From contig NZ_FWFO01000001.1 of NCBI RefSeq assembly GCF_900172225.1, positions 2,728,001-2,792,000 of the forward strand: 64,000 nucleotides of DNA, given 5' to 3'. Both the position numbers and the translations under genes were made by a program. The notes below the pieces were generated by a model. That model made no database searches and had not been told where the DNA came from. It saw only the letters and a list, made by a program, of their open reading frames with translations. This DNA comes from Falsiruegeria litorea R37. Its GTDB lineage: Bacteria; Pseudomonadota; Alphaproteobacteria; Rhodobacterales; Rhodobacteraceae. Below are positions 34,179-43,466 of this stretch, piece after piece; position 1 is the first letter of the stretch, and every line of letters begins with the position of its first letter.

Positions 34179-36793
34179 GAAGTCGCCTGCCCCGCCAGAT
34201 CAGCCAGGATGCGACCCAGACGCAGGTTCTGATCGACGTTGATCTGTCCGCCCAGCCCGTCTTTGGCATTGGCCACAAACATCGCCTCGATCGCAAAGAC
34301 CCAATCGGTCCAGATCTCTTCGGCCATGGCGCGGGGCTGCTGGGGCAGATCATCCACCGTGTCCGAAGGCGCTTGCGGTGCAAAAATTGCGCGGCTTTTC
34401 CCGTCTGCCGTCTGCACCTTTGGGCGTTGGCTTTCCGGCAGTTCGGTCATACCCAACGTGGAAATAAATCGGTTGATCGCTTCCGCCCCGAGGATGGACG
34501 CCGGTTGCGCCTGTTTCTCGACCGTCAGCCCAAAATTGACCTCTTCCAACTGTGCCGCCGTCCGTGCGCTCAACCCCGTGCGGCGGGCGGCGTGGATCAG
34601 TTCGGCAACAAGGTTGCCAGAGGTATCAAGACCCAAGCCATAAGCCTCGCGCCGGGTGACATCATCTCGGAACGCCTTCATCGCGTCGATCCAGATTTCC
34701 AGAGCCGTGTCAGCCTGAAACTGCTCCAATGTCATGGTGCGCACGTCCGTCTGCGCGCCGTCTGTCGCAGGACGTCCCGGACGTTGCCTGCCGGGGCGTT
34801 GCCGGGTCGGGGTTGGCGCCTCTGCCGCCGCCGAGCTGACAGCGCTGGTGATGCGCACCGAGCTGGGGACGCGGGAAATCCGGCCCTCGATTTCCTCTTG
34901 ATCGACCATCAGCGCCGCCATCAGCGCGCCAAAGCGGTGCCGGTTGAGCGCCTGTTCCAGATCGTCGATGACCAGATTGGCGGCCTCCTGCTTTTCGGTC
35001 ACGCGTTGTTCCACATCGTCCGACACATGAAACGGTGCCATCGCCCGCGCCAGATCACCCCGCAAGGTGCTGAGCTGCGCCGTGATCTGGCGCAGCTTGC
35101 TGTCCGGCTTGCATACCGCTTGCAGCGCCTGCGTCAGATAGCTGACGCCACCGTCATTGAGCGACAGCGCCGCATCCCAGGCCTGTTCAGGATTGCGGAA
35201 ATGCCGCTGCACCGACGGCGCCTGCAAGCATCCTGCGCGCAGTTCAGCCACGCGGCCCGCCTTTTGCGGACGGATCTGCAGCTCCTGCTTGGCGTCGCCA
35301 TAGTCAATCAGCCCATCGACATAATAATTCGGGTTGCGCAGCCAATAGCAGTTGTCAAAGGGCCGCTCCGGCTGCCACTCGGCCACCCAAGGGTCGCTGC
35401 CCTTGCCGAATTTTTCCAGCAGCGACGCCTGCATCCGCCGCTCAAACCGCGTCTCATCCCCGCCCTCGGCCGCGCTGTCACCCAGATGTTTGTCGAACTT
35501 GGTCAGCACCATGAACAGGACGCATTCGCCCCCGTCGCGCTGCTCGGCAGAGGCCCCGTGGGTGGCCGCGATCCAGTTTTGAACCAGCCCCGGCAGATCA
35601 ACCGTTTCCATGTTGCTGTCGGGAATGCACAGCAGCATCGAGGTGATTTCCTGGTTCTGCACATAGCGATCAAAGAGATAGGCCACCTTGCCGCGTAACA
35701 GCAGCTCGGGCAGGATTTTCTCAGGCTCTGCAAACGCTTGGCTCAGATCCTGTTCGAACCGGTTGCGCGCGCCGGGGAAATCCAACAGATCGGTTTCGGC
35801 AAACATCTGCGAGGGCAGATCGCGCATCGGCAGTACCAATTCGGCCGCCAACCCGCAGACCACCGACCGGGGCAGTGTAACCTGCCGCCCATTGGCCGTC
35901 AGGCTCAGCGGCGCGCCGTCCGAAACACCCGACAGCGTCTTGACGTCAATGATCGAGGTTTCGCGCGGCACCAGCGCGTCGAGGCCTGCGAACGCCTCAT
36001 CCGCGTGGCCCAGTTGCCCCAAAGCGCCAGCAAGGCGGATGTAGAGGTCGGAAAACGGCTGATGCCCGCCCCAGATCAACGCAAAGAACGCTGCCCGATC
36101 CGGCAAGGACAGGCCCGGAGCAATCACTGCCGCCTCTTCCCACAGCGGTTTCAGAGCAGCGGCGTAAGCTTCGCGCCCAAAGGCAGCCTCGATATATTCG
36201 CCGATCTCATGGACCTCATCATAGCTCAGCCCCGGTTGCTCAGACCCGGAACGTGCCTTGAAGGCATCCAGATGCGCGGCGATCTCGGCTGGCTCCGGCA
36301 CCGGCTCGGACCGGTCGCCATCCATGAAGAACGAATTGGCGATTGTGCGGATGATGTCGGCCTCGGACAAGAGCGTCAGCTTGACCGGCGCGCCATTGGG
36401 CGTGTCGGCCTTTTCCATCGTGAAGCGGGTGACCAGACCGGTGCTCTCGCCCTCCCCTTCGGGGTTGATTTCACGGATGTAGTCGAGTTGTCCGTCCGCC
36501 CCTTGGAAATCGGCCACCAAAGGCCCCGTATCGGGCCGCGCCAGCACCGACACCAGAAAGCTTTTACCGGCCTGGCTTGGCCCAAAAACGCTGACCGACA
36601 TGCGGGTCTGGGCTGCCCGGCTGAGTTTGCGTGCCCGGCGGGCAGATTTGCGCATCATCTGCACCAGCGAACGCGCCTCGGCCCCCACCAGATCGGCATT
36701 TTCGGGGTCTTCAACCCACGCCAGCGCCTCGCCGGTCAGCTGCGCAACCTGCGCGCAGGCAATCGCCAGTTGGTCTTGTTCTTGACTACTCAT
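34175..36793 (-). CDS. srfC: SrfC-family P-loop protein (putative virulence factor)
   Basis: An 872-aa cytoplasmic protein. A helical N-terminus leads to a P-loop at 71-78 (GPSQAGKS in SVSVFGPSQAGKSFLVSVLA), preceded by a basic helix (RKSARRARKLSRAAQTR). Later features fit a dynamin/GTPase-like fold: DLLDFPGARNRFEQDL (DxxG-like) and VLFMVLTKFDKHLGD (TKxD specificity motif). SrfC was named as one of the SsrB-regulated factors of Salmonella; its biochemical function is not established. It lies 8 nt after srfB, as in other srf loci, and the two probably work together. I start at ATG 36793 after GAGG; the 13 extra codons upstream overlap srfB. Confidence 0.88.
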   Translation of the reverse strand: MSSQEQDQLAIACAQVAQLTGEALAWVEDPENADLVGAEARSLVQMMRKSARRARKLSRAAQTRMSVSVFGPSQAGKSFLVSVLARPDTGPLVADFQGADGQLDYIREINPEGEGESTGLVTRFTMEKADTPNGAPVKLTLLSEADIIRTIANSFFMDGDRSEPVPEPAEIAAHLDAFKARSGSEQPGLSYDEVHEIGEYIEAAFGREAYAAALKPLWEEAAVIAPGLSLPDRAAFFALIWGGHQPFSDLYIRLAGALGQLGHADEAFAGLDALVPRETSIIDVKTLSGVSDGAPLSLTANGRQVTLPRSVVCGLAAELVLPMRDLPSQMFAETDLLDFPGARNRFEQDLSQAFAEPEKILPELLLRGKVAYLFDRYVQNQEITSMLLCIPDSNMETVDLPGLVQNWIAATHGASAEQRDGGECVLFMVLTKFDKHLGDSAAEGGDETRFERRMQASLLEKFGKGSDPWVAEWQPERPFDNCYWLRNPNYYVDGLIDYGDAKQELQIRPQKAGRVAELRAGCLQAPSVQRHFRNPEQAWDAALSLNDGGVSYLTQALQAVCKPDSKLRQITAQLSTLRGDLARAMAPFHVSDDVEQRVTEKQEAANLVIDDLEQALNRHRFGALMAALMVDQEEIEGRISRVPSSVRITSAVSSAAAEAPTPTRQRPGRQRPGRPATDGAQTDVRTMTLEQFQADTALEIWIDAMKAFRDDVTRREAYGLGLDTSGNLVAELIHAARRTGLSARTAAQLEEVNFGLTVEKQAQPASILGAEAINRFISTLGMTELPESQRPKVQTADGKSRAIFAPQAPSDTVDDLPQQPRAMAEEIWTDWVFAIEAMFVANAKDGLGGQINVDQNLRLGRILADLAGQATS

Positions 36794-36801
36794 GCCCAAC
36801 C

Positions 36802-39800
36802 TCACAACCGAAACAGCCCGGTGTCGATCCAATATTCATCCTCAAACCCCAACGTATGCAACCGCAGTTGCACCTCAGCCGGTTTCATTGCGTCGCCTTC
36901 GGCGTCCTCAACCTCGGTCACGGAAAACGCCTCGCGCATGGCTTCGCGCCTCAGCACGGTTTCCGAGGTTTCGACCTCGGGGTCTTCATCAAACTCGGTC
37001 CGCTCGAATGTCACCCTGAGCGGCGCACGCGATTGCGCCGATTGTGACGCAAAATCAAGCCGGTAGAGCGGCGTTGTTGTCCAACGCTCCAGCGGCAGCT
37101 GCCGCGCGCCCAGATAAACGGGCGTGTACATGGTGATCTCGGCCTCAAGATCTTGCGCTGATTTGCGCGCGTCCAGATCGACATTCGAAAACAGGATACG
37201 ATCCGACATGATCTGGCCCGAGCTGTCCATCTCGCCAATGTATCGCGCGGTCGACTGCATGCGAAACGCCTGCGTCGTGACCTTGAAATTCGGGATGCGC
37301 GCCTCGCTGAGTGCGATCAGCATGCCCCCCACGGCCACGGTCGATTTCGGATCGCCAATCCGCTGCGTCACCGGATCGCGGAACGGATACCAGCGCCCGG
37401 TCTTGTAGCTGTGCATGGGGATCAGGCGATGGGGCGGCACCACCATCATTTCCTGCAGGATCGCCCGCACCGCAGGCAGGCGCGAGGGGCGACCGGTCAA
37501 CAGCACCACGTCCACGCCCAGATGCGCGATCACTTCTGCCAGGTTGCTGAGCACCTTTTGGAACACCTCGCGCGCGATGGCATCCACGTCTTCGCGACTG
37601 AAGGACAGAGTGACGTCGGTCAGTCGGAAATCCTCTGCGCCCAGACCAACGGCGGCCTCTTCCAGATAGGCGGTCAGCGCTTCGGGCACCGCGTGATCGG
37701 CAAAGGGCAGCACGTCTGCGATCGCAATCGACAACCCCTCGAACTCATCCGCCGTCTCACAGGCCTCAAGGATCGCGACAGCGACCGGCATCAGCACACG
37801 CAGAGCAAACTGCCGCCGCTTTTGGATGCTCTGCTGATCAAGGCCCCCAGTGTCGCCGGTGAAGAGCTCTCGGATCTTTTCCTCGGCATAGCGGCCGCCC
37901 GCGTTTTCGATCGCATGGCGCAGGCCCGGCAGGATGATGGCGGCGATAACCCGCTGAAGCAGCTCGTCCCCCGCCACCCGGAACCCTTCGCGGAAGGTCT
38001 GTTGCGGATGCAGAACGCGCCCCGCTTCGCCCCAATAGGTCGTAACCATCAGGTCCGTCGTACCGCCACCAATATCGATACACCCCAGCCGTAGGGACGG
38101 CTCTGGCGCGGCTCCCGGTGTTTGCGGACGAGCTGTGCCCTTGAGGGTCAGAAAGCGGTCGATGCGCCCGTCGAACTTTTGCGTCAGTTCCGAATACAGA
38201 TAAACCAACTGCGTGCAGCTCGCCTCGTCCCAGTCCACGATCAGCTCGGGCGGGCGCGAAATGGCGCTTTCGCCTGCGTTCAGCCCCATCAGCGACCAAA
38301 CCAGATCCAGCGCGCCTTTGGCCTTGGACCGAATGATCGCCTGTTCCTGCGCGGTGGTGGCCGTGGGGAGCGTCAGGATGATCCGATCCAACCGGCGCGG
38401 CAGCTCGGATTGCGGTCGCCGGGCCCGCGAGGCTGGCGCGTTCACCTGTGCAAGCGCATGGGCAATGATCTCGGCCAGCATGAAACCAAAGAGCGACGCG
38501 CGAGAGAACCGCGGACGGATGGCCTGCGCGGTGCTGGTCTTGCCGCGGGGACGCAGCTTGGCGCGTTCATCGGCGGCCACCTGTGTCAGTACATCACCGG
38601 ATTCATTGAGGAACCGCATCCCCGCACGCAGGGATTTAGGCAGATTGTTGGGGTCGGAGTGGTGATGGAAGCGCCAGTCCTGTTGCAGCGGGCTATCATC
38701 CCAGAGGTAGCGTTTCGGGCTGCTGAGACCCGACGCCGTCTCGGTCCCCTCTTCGCCCGCCACCAGTCGTAGCGCCTCGGGCCCGGTGCGCACAAAGCTG
38801 GGCCAGATGAAAGCGTTGCGCCGTCCTGATCGGCTGGCAAAGCGATCATTGCCCATGCGGAATTCGGAAAACTCCACGCGACTATCGAACAGGCCCGAAT
38901 ACATCCTTTCTGGCTGGCTGAGGTCGCGGATCTCCAGCGGGAAGGACCGCGCCAGATCCAGCCGCGTTTCGCCTGGAAACCGCTCGATCAGGATACCGCA
39001 GGTGCGCGAGTTTCCGACATCCAGCACCAGCTCGACCTCGACCGGTGTCAGCCCCTCGCGTTTGGACACGGTGTTGGTCAGGCGCAGGCGCGGGATTGAA
39101 ATCGCGGCATCCACCAACCGTAGGAAAGCAAGATACCGCGCCCAATGTTCGAACTTGTGCGGCAGAGTTTCGTGCGTGATCCGACGGCCAGGACGCTCTG
39201 CACGTTTGTAGGACATGAAGAGGTCATCCAGCCAGTCGGACACCCATTTTTGCAAATCAAGCAGAGTACCCTCTGCGTCAGGCTCCAGCCGCCGCAGGAA
39301 CCAATCCATCCGCGCGGGATCAGATACGAACTTGAAATCTCGTGATTTTTCCGCATCAACCCGCTCGGGCGCCAGATATTGCATTCCCTGCTCTGCATCT
39401 GCGAGTGTGGTGTCCAACGCAAGCTGCACCCGATGTGTATGACCTGTGTCGCGATCCGGCTCATCTAGTTCAACCAGCCGCATCCGCGCCCAGGTTGACG
39501 GGCCGGGATCAAAGCGTTCTTCCCCCCCTGCGCCCCGATCCGATTTGATCCGCAGAACCGGCACCGGCACCCATTTCGACAAGAACGGCTCCAAAGCCGC
39601 GACAGACCGCACCGAATAGGCATCATCATCGGCCCGTTCTTCACCCATCAGCGCCAGATCGCGCTCTTCATCCCCGCTCAGCGGCAAGAGCGCCCATTCC
39701 TCTTGCGCGTCATCGCCGCCCACAACCCGTTCAACAAACCGCGCGCTTTTGAGTTCCAGCGTGTCGAGCTGAAAACCAAAGTCCAGGATCTGCACCCCGG

Positions 39801-39867
39801 AATAGGGCACCAGGGTGATCTCATCCCGCCAATCCACCAGCCGGGCCAGATGTTCAGAGCTTTGCAT
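36802..39867 (-). CDS. srfB: SrfB-family protein, actin/Hsp70-like ATPase fold
   Basis: A 1021-aa cytoplasmic protein. It carries the five-motif pattern of the actin-Hsp70-sugar kinase superfamily: phosphate-1 VELVLDVGNSRTCGILIE (about 279-295), phosphate-2 RLGCIDIGGGTTDLMV (593-608) and adenosine motif VDVVLLTGRPSRLPAV (785-800), with connecting segments of hundreds of residues. An N-terminal ~270-residue region and a C-terminal beta-rich part are specific to the SrfB family. It should bind ATP and may form filaments or act as a switch. It is followed by srfC and preceded by a membrane protein gene 9 nt away. Confidence 0.9.
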   Translation of the reverse strand: MQSSEHLARLVDWRDEITLVPYSGVQILDFGFQLDTLELKSARFVERVVGGDDAQEEWALLPLSGDEERDLALMGEERADDDAYSVRSVAALEPFLSKWVPVPVLRIKSDRGAGGEERFDPGPSTWARMRLVELDEPDRDTGHTHRVQLALDTTLADAEQGMQYLAPERVDAEKSRDFKFVSDPARMDWFLRRLEPDAEGTLLDLQKWVSDWLDDLFMSYKRAERPGRRITHETLPHKFEHWARYLAFLRLVDAAISIPRLRLTNTVSKREGLTPVEVELVLDVGNSRTCGILIERFPGETRLDLARSFPLEIRDLSQPERMYSGLFDSRVEFSEFRMGNDRFASRSGRRNAFIWPSFVRTGPEALRLVAGEEGTETASGLSSPKRYLWDDSPLQQDWRFHHHSDPNNLPKSLRAGMRFLNESGDVLTQVAADERAKLRPRGKTSTAQAIRPRFSRASLFGFMLAEIIAHALAQVNAPASRARRPQSELPRRLDRIILTLPTATTAQEQAIIRSKAKGALDLVWSLMGLNAGESAISRPPELIVDWDEASCTQLVYLYSELTQKFDGRIDRFLTLKGTARPQTPGAAPEPSLRLGCIDIGGGTTDLMVTTYWGEAGRVLHPQQTFREGFRVAGDELLQRVIAAIILPGLRHAIENAGGRYAEEKIRELFTGDTGGLDQQSIQKRRQFALRVLMPVAVAILEACETADEFEGLSIAIADVLPFADHAVPEALTAYLEEAAVGLGAEDFRLTDVTLSFSREDVDAIAREVFQKVLSNLAEVIAHLGVDVVLLTGRPSRLPAVRAILQEMMVVPPHRLIPMHSYKTGRWYPFRDPVTQRIGDPKSTVAVGGMLIALSEARIPNFKVTTQAFRMQSTARYIGEMDSSGQIMSDRILFSNVDLDARKSAQDLEAEITMYTPVYLGARQLPLERWTTTPLYRLDFASQSAQSRAPLRVTFERTEFDEDPEVETSETVLRREAMREAFSVTEVEDAEGDAMKPAEVQLRLHTLGFEDEYWIDTGLFRL

Positions 39868-39876
39868 ACGTATCCC

Positions 39877-40812
39877 TTAATTCGCTGATGAGAATGGGTT
39901 TAACCGAGTGTAGAGCGCCTGAGCCCGTCCTGCCAAGCGCCGGAGAGTCTCATCCGGCGATGGCGGCAAAGCGCCCTTCTGTTCGGGTTTGGGTTCAGGC
40001 TGCGTGTCGGGTTTGGCTTCGGGCGCGGGCGTTGCCGGTAGAACCGGGATTTCAGCCCGGCACGCCCGGTCGGTCAAGGCAATCTCATGTTCCAGCCGCG
40101 CGATCCGCTCTTGCGCCACCTGCTGCTCGGAATAGGCCGCTGACAAGGCTGAAGCTTCGCCTTGGCACCGATCCGGCCCCCAAGGCGCCAACGCGCAAGG
40201 CGCCAGCATCAGCCACAGGATCAGGGCAAGCATGACAGCCAAAAGCAGCCATCCCAACAGGATCAGCCACCACCAAAGCACCCTGAAACGCCCTGGCGTA
40301 TCCGCCGTTTGGGGTGTCAAAGGTTCTGTACGCGGAACCATCGCTGTCAGGATGCCACGCACCGCATGCTGTTCGTCCCGGATCCAGGCCCAATGCACAA
40401 GAACCGGTTGCAAGCCGCCCTCGCCCTCGACCACATGGATCATGCTGTCGGCGGGGATCTCGACGGCGTTGGCCCAGGCCTCTCCCAGCCTTTGGTCATC
40501 GGGCGCATCGCTGTTGCGCAGCGCCTCAGCCCCCGCAACGATATCGCCAATCAGACGTCCCAACGTGGCGCGCACGACCTTTTGTTCGGGTGGTGGCAGG
40601 TCTGCAAGGCGTTGCGGCGTGCCGTGGGTTTGCGCGTACCAATCGATCTGATCGCCATGATCCGTCACCACCGGCTCGGCAAAGAGCCCCGCATGTTCAT
40701 CCCCAAGCCGTTGCCGCACCGTAGTCGCCACCAGCTCGAACGAGCGCTGCGCGGCCGAACCCAGGGGCTGCAAGCCCTGCGTCGAAGTGGTGACAAGAAG
40801 CGCGCCGGTCAT
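39877..40812 (-). CDS. Single-span membrane protein, paralogue of the protease's N-terminal half (Srf operon gene 3)
   Basis: A 311-aa protein. The cytoplasmic part (1-175) contains AGLFAEPVV, DWYAQTHGTP and PPEQKVVRATLGRLI, which align in order with ANLFAEPLL, SWYANTKSDP and PGEQAQVTAYLSDHL of the next upstream gene product, so both share one domain. A membrane helix at 178-203 (LWWWLILLGWLLLAVMLALIL) leads to a periplasmic stretch with a coiled-coil (YSEQQVAQERIARLEHEI) and a Pro/Lys-rich tail. AAGGAG lies before ATG 40812, inside the end of the upstream gene. I do not know the shared domain by name; it may correspond to the SrfA component. Confidence 0.8.
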   Translation of the reverse strand: MTGALLVTTSTQGLQPLGSAAQRSFELVATTVRQRLGDEHAGLFAEPVVTDHGDQIDWYAQTHGTPQRLADLPPPEQKVVRATLGRLIGDIVAGAEALRNSDAPDDQRLGEAWANAVEIPADSMIHVVEGEGGLQPVLVHWAWIRDEQHAVRGILTAMVPRTEPLTPQTADTPGRFRVLWWWLILLGWLLLAVMLALILWLMLAPCALAPWGPDRCQGEASALSAAYSEQQVAQERIARLEHEIALTDRACRAEIPVLPATPAPEAKPDTQPEPKPEQKGALPPSPDETLRRLAGRAQALYTRLNPFSSAN

Positions 40813-40819
40813 CTGCGGA

Positions 40820-42517
40820 TCACTCCTTGTCCGGATCTGCTGGGGCCGGGTCTTTCGGGGCAGCTGCTGCCGTGAAGGGGCGCACAGTGGGTTGGCACGG
40901 GCTGTCGACGACCTGCGGAGCTGCGTCGGTACCTTGCAGGAAAGCCAGCAGATCGCCCACGGCCAAAGCATAGCCGCGGTTCTGCAACGGCCCCTTGCGC
41001 ACGAAACTGTTGACCCCAACCACGCGCCCGCACATGTCCACCAGCGGCCCACCGGAATTGCCACTGCTGAGCGCGGCTGAATGCATCAAAACGTTGGTTT
41101 CCGGGCCAATTTTCTGTTCGGTGTTCACGATGCCGTCCGTTACGGTCAAGCCGGGGATCGCCCCGGCCTCACCAGCTTGAAGGGCCGCGAAATCGCCATC
41201 AATCTCAAGCACATCGCCCGGATACCCAGCTGCGATGACATTGTTGAGCTTCAACGACCCATCGCCCTGAAACAGGGAAAAGGCAGGCGCGTTCAACCCC
41301 TCTACCCGAAGCAGGGCAAAATCCTGCCCTGTGTCAGCCAACGGGCCTGTCGCCTTGAGCGGCGTGGCCGCCATCGGAGCGCCAACCGCCTGCCCCGCCA
41401 CGGCCAATTGGCCGGGGGCTGCACCTTCGATCACATGCTGGTTGGTGACAACCAGGCCGGGTCCGACAACAAAGCCCGACCCTGCGGTCAACCCATTTGC
41501 AGTGCCTGCCAGCACCAGAACCGTGCGCCCCTCGATCGTTTGCAACAGGGTTTGGGGCGTCTCGGGGTTGGCCGGGTCCTGCACCACGATCCGGTCGGTG
41601 GTATTGGGCAAGAGGGCATCAGGTGCCGCGTCTGCTGTTTGCGGGAACGCCTCGCCCTGTTTCGGCGGCAACAGCCCCTCAGGCGTTTGCCCGTTTGGCA
41701 AGATCAGCACCCCGTCGGCGCGACACACAGCCCCGTCCAGGGCCGCCTGCAACACGTCAGCGCGCGCGCGCAGCTCGTCATTCAGGGCACGCTGCGCGTC
41801 CAATGTGGCCTGTTCGGTGATCACCGGCTCCTGCTTGGGAAACAGACGCGTGCCCGGTTGCAGCAACCAGAACAACACCCCGCCCGAGAGGAGGAGCAAC
41901 ACCAGTAGAGGAGCCCAAGCCAGAGGCGTGATCCGCCGCGGCGGCGCGGGAGGGTGCTCAGGTTCGGCAGGCTGCGGAGTGAAGGCCGGTGCAGGTGTGG
42001 TCGAGGGCTCGACCGGCGGTCGGGTCGGCGCGGTCAGGTAGCGTCCCAACGTGGCCTCGAAATGGGCCATCCGGGTCGAAACACTACTGCCACCACCACC
42101 CGGCAGCAGCCCCCAGTTCACGATCACAGGGCGGCCGTCCGCCACCATCACGTCATCGGCACCATAGGTCGACAAGGCCCCCCAAACCAGATCGGCATGG
42201 GCGGGTTCTTCGGCCAAGGCCCGCAAGGGGCGCAGGTGATCAGACAGATAGGCCGTGACCTGCGCCTGTTCACCGGGCGAGACCTGTGACAGGAGCACGG
42301 GGTCAGATTTGGTGTTCGCGTACCAGGACACGCTGGGGGTGGCCGTGTCATTGCCCCGGCTCAGCAGCGGCTCGGCAAACAGGTTTGCCACCTCGGGGCC
42401 GGCACGGTCGGTAAGCAGCGCACGCAACTCGTCGAACCGCTCAAGCACCGGACGGTCACCGGATGTCACCAGATCGCCCGCAGTGACCTTGGTCTTGGAC
42501 AGGAACTGATCGGCCAT
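40820..42517 (-). CDS. Membrane-tethered trypsin-like serine protease (Srf operon gene 2)
   Basis: A 565-aa protein with a perfect AAGGAGG before ATG 42517. The cytoplasmic part (1-165) is paralogous to that of the next gene, followed by a Pro-rich linker (165-195), one membrane helix (about 198-219) and a periplasmic coiled coil. Residues 330-520 form a trypsin-like/DegS-type protease domain with a complete triad: His361 in VVTNQHVIEG, Asp399 in TGQDFALLRV and Ser488 in SSGNSGGPLV. No PDZ domain is visible. It could process a periplasmic partner or transmit a signal inward. Confidence 0.87.
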   Translation of the reverse strand: MADQFLSKTKVTAGDLVTSGDRPVLERFDELRALLTDRAGPEVANLFAEPLLSRGNDTATPSVSWYANTKSDPVLLSQVSPGEQAQVTAYLSDHLRPLRALAEEPAHADLVWGALSTYGADDVMVADGRPVIVNWGLLPGGGGSSVSTRMAHFEATLGRYLTAPTRPPVEPSTTPAPAFTPQPAEPEHPPAPPRRITPLAWAPLLVLLLLSGGVLFWLLQPGTRLFPKQEPVITEQATLDAQRALNDELRARADVLQAALDGAVCRADGVLILPNGQTPEGLLPPKQGEAFPQTADAAPDALLPNTTDRIVVQDPANPETPQTLLQTIEGRTVLVLAGTANGLTAGSGFVVGPGLVVTNQHVIEGAAPGQLAVAGQAVGAPMAATPLKATGPLADTGQDFALLRVEGLNAPAFSLFQGDGSLKLNNVIAAGYPGDVLEIDGDFAALQAGEAGAIPGLTVTDGIVNTEQKIGPETNVLMHSAALSSGNSGGPLVDMCGRVVGVNSFVRKGPLQNRGYALAVGDLLAFLQGTDAAPQVVDSPCQPTVRPFTAAAAPKDPAPADPDKE

Positions 42518-42521
42518 GGTG

Positions 42522-43220
42522 TTACCTCCTTGCCCGGCGCAGCGTGGCATTGCTGCGTCCGTTGGTTTCGGGCTGGTATGTGCTGCAATTCGCGTTGCCT
42601 CGGTTGTCGAGGCGGCAGGTGATGTCGCGGCGGAAAATGGACGAGTTGTTGTCACATTGCAGGTTGCCCGGCTCGCGCATCGTCAGCCGTCCGTTGCCCG
42701 GCATGCGCCCCGTCAGCCTGCCCTGACATCGCACCCCGTTGGTCGAGCGCATGATCTCGGTCCCGTTGCCGTTTTTGTCGAAACAGATACGCCAATAGCG
42801 GAACCGGGTGATGGCGCCGGTGTTGATCTCGCGCACGGCATAGTCCGAGGACAGCTGCCAGCACCCTTCCATGACCGAAATATCATTGTCATCAAATGCC
42901 CCTGGCGCCAGCCCACTTGGTGTTTTCGGCTTCGGCGGCGGCGGTGGGGGTGGCGGCGGAGGGGGCGGCGGCGGATCAGCCTTGCATTGCAAAAGCGCCA
43001 GCTTCCGCTCCAACCCCAGCACATCAGCGCTCAGGTCTGCGGTCTGCTGGTCGGCCTCTTTCAGGGCGGTACGGGTCGCCAGCACTTCGTCGGACGTGCA
43101 GAAGGTGACCACCCGATCGCTGAACGGAAGGCGCAGACCGCAGGACTGCAACAGAAGATAGGCCGACGCCCCCGTCACCCCGATGAGAAGAACCGCCATG
43201 ACGGCAACAAGAAAACGCAT
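42522..43220 (-). CDS. Single-span polyproline membrane protein (Srf operon gene 1)
   Basis: The first gene of the ten-gene run encodes 232 aa: an N-terminal membrane helix (FLVAVMAVLLIGVTGASAYLL), a coiled-coil segment (about 45-78), a run of 14 prolines at 83-96, and a C-terminal domain of ~130 residues with several cysteines (EGCWQLSSDY, RICFDKNGNGTEIM, RCQGRLTG, TCRLDNRGNANCSTY). I do not recognise the C-terminal domain; its cysteines suggest disulphides in the periplasm. GGGA precedes the ATG. The 246-nt gap upstream probably holds the operon promoter, although the H-NOX operon runs towards it in the same direction. Confidence 0.78.
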   Translation of the reverse strand: MRFLVAVMAVLLIGVTGASAYLLLQSCGLRLPFSDRVVTFCTSDEVLATRTALKEADQQTADLSADVLGLERKLALLQCKADPPPPPPPPPPPPPPKPKTPSGLAPGAFDDNDISVMEGCWQLSSDYAVREINTGAITRFRYWRICFDKNGNGTEIMRSTNGVRCQGRLTGRMPGNGRLTMREPGNLQCDNNSSIFRRDITCRLDNRGNANCSTYQPETNGRSNATLRRARR

Positions 43221-43466
43221 TCACATCCCGACGTGGCCCGGACTTGGCGCGATCATGCGGCGAAAGTCGGACAGTCAGCCCCAGCTTGTACTTGCCCCAA
43301 GCTTAGGCGGTGCAAGCGGAATGCTGCAAGTGACTTGTTTCGCAAGTCTTTTCAGGACGCGGGATTTCGCCGTTTGCGGCAACACTGGTCGCTGGATCTA
43401 CCAGATCAGAGCCACGCAGCACAGAACGGTACGCGCAGCATATGTCGCAAAGTTCGACGGCCGTGT

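Noticed and set aside
42871-43161. Glycine-rich plus-strand frame at the start of the Srf operon
   Set aside because: The glycine run is the complement of the proline codons of the minus-strand protein.
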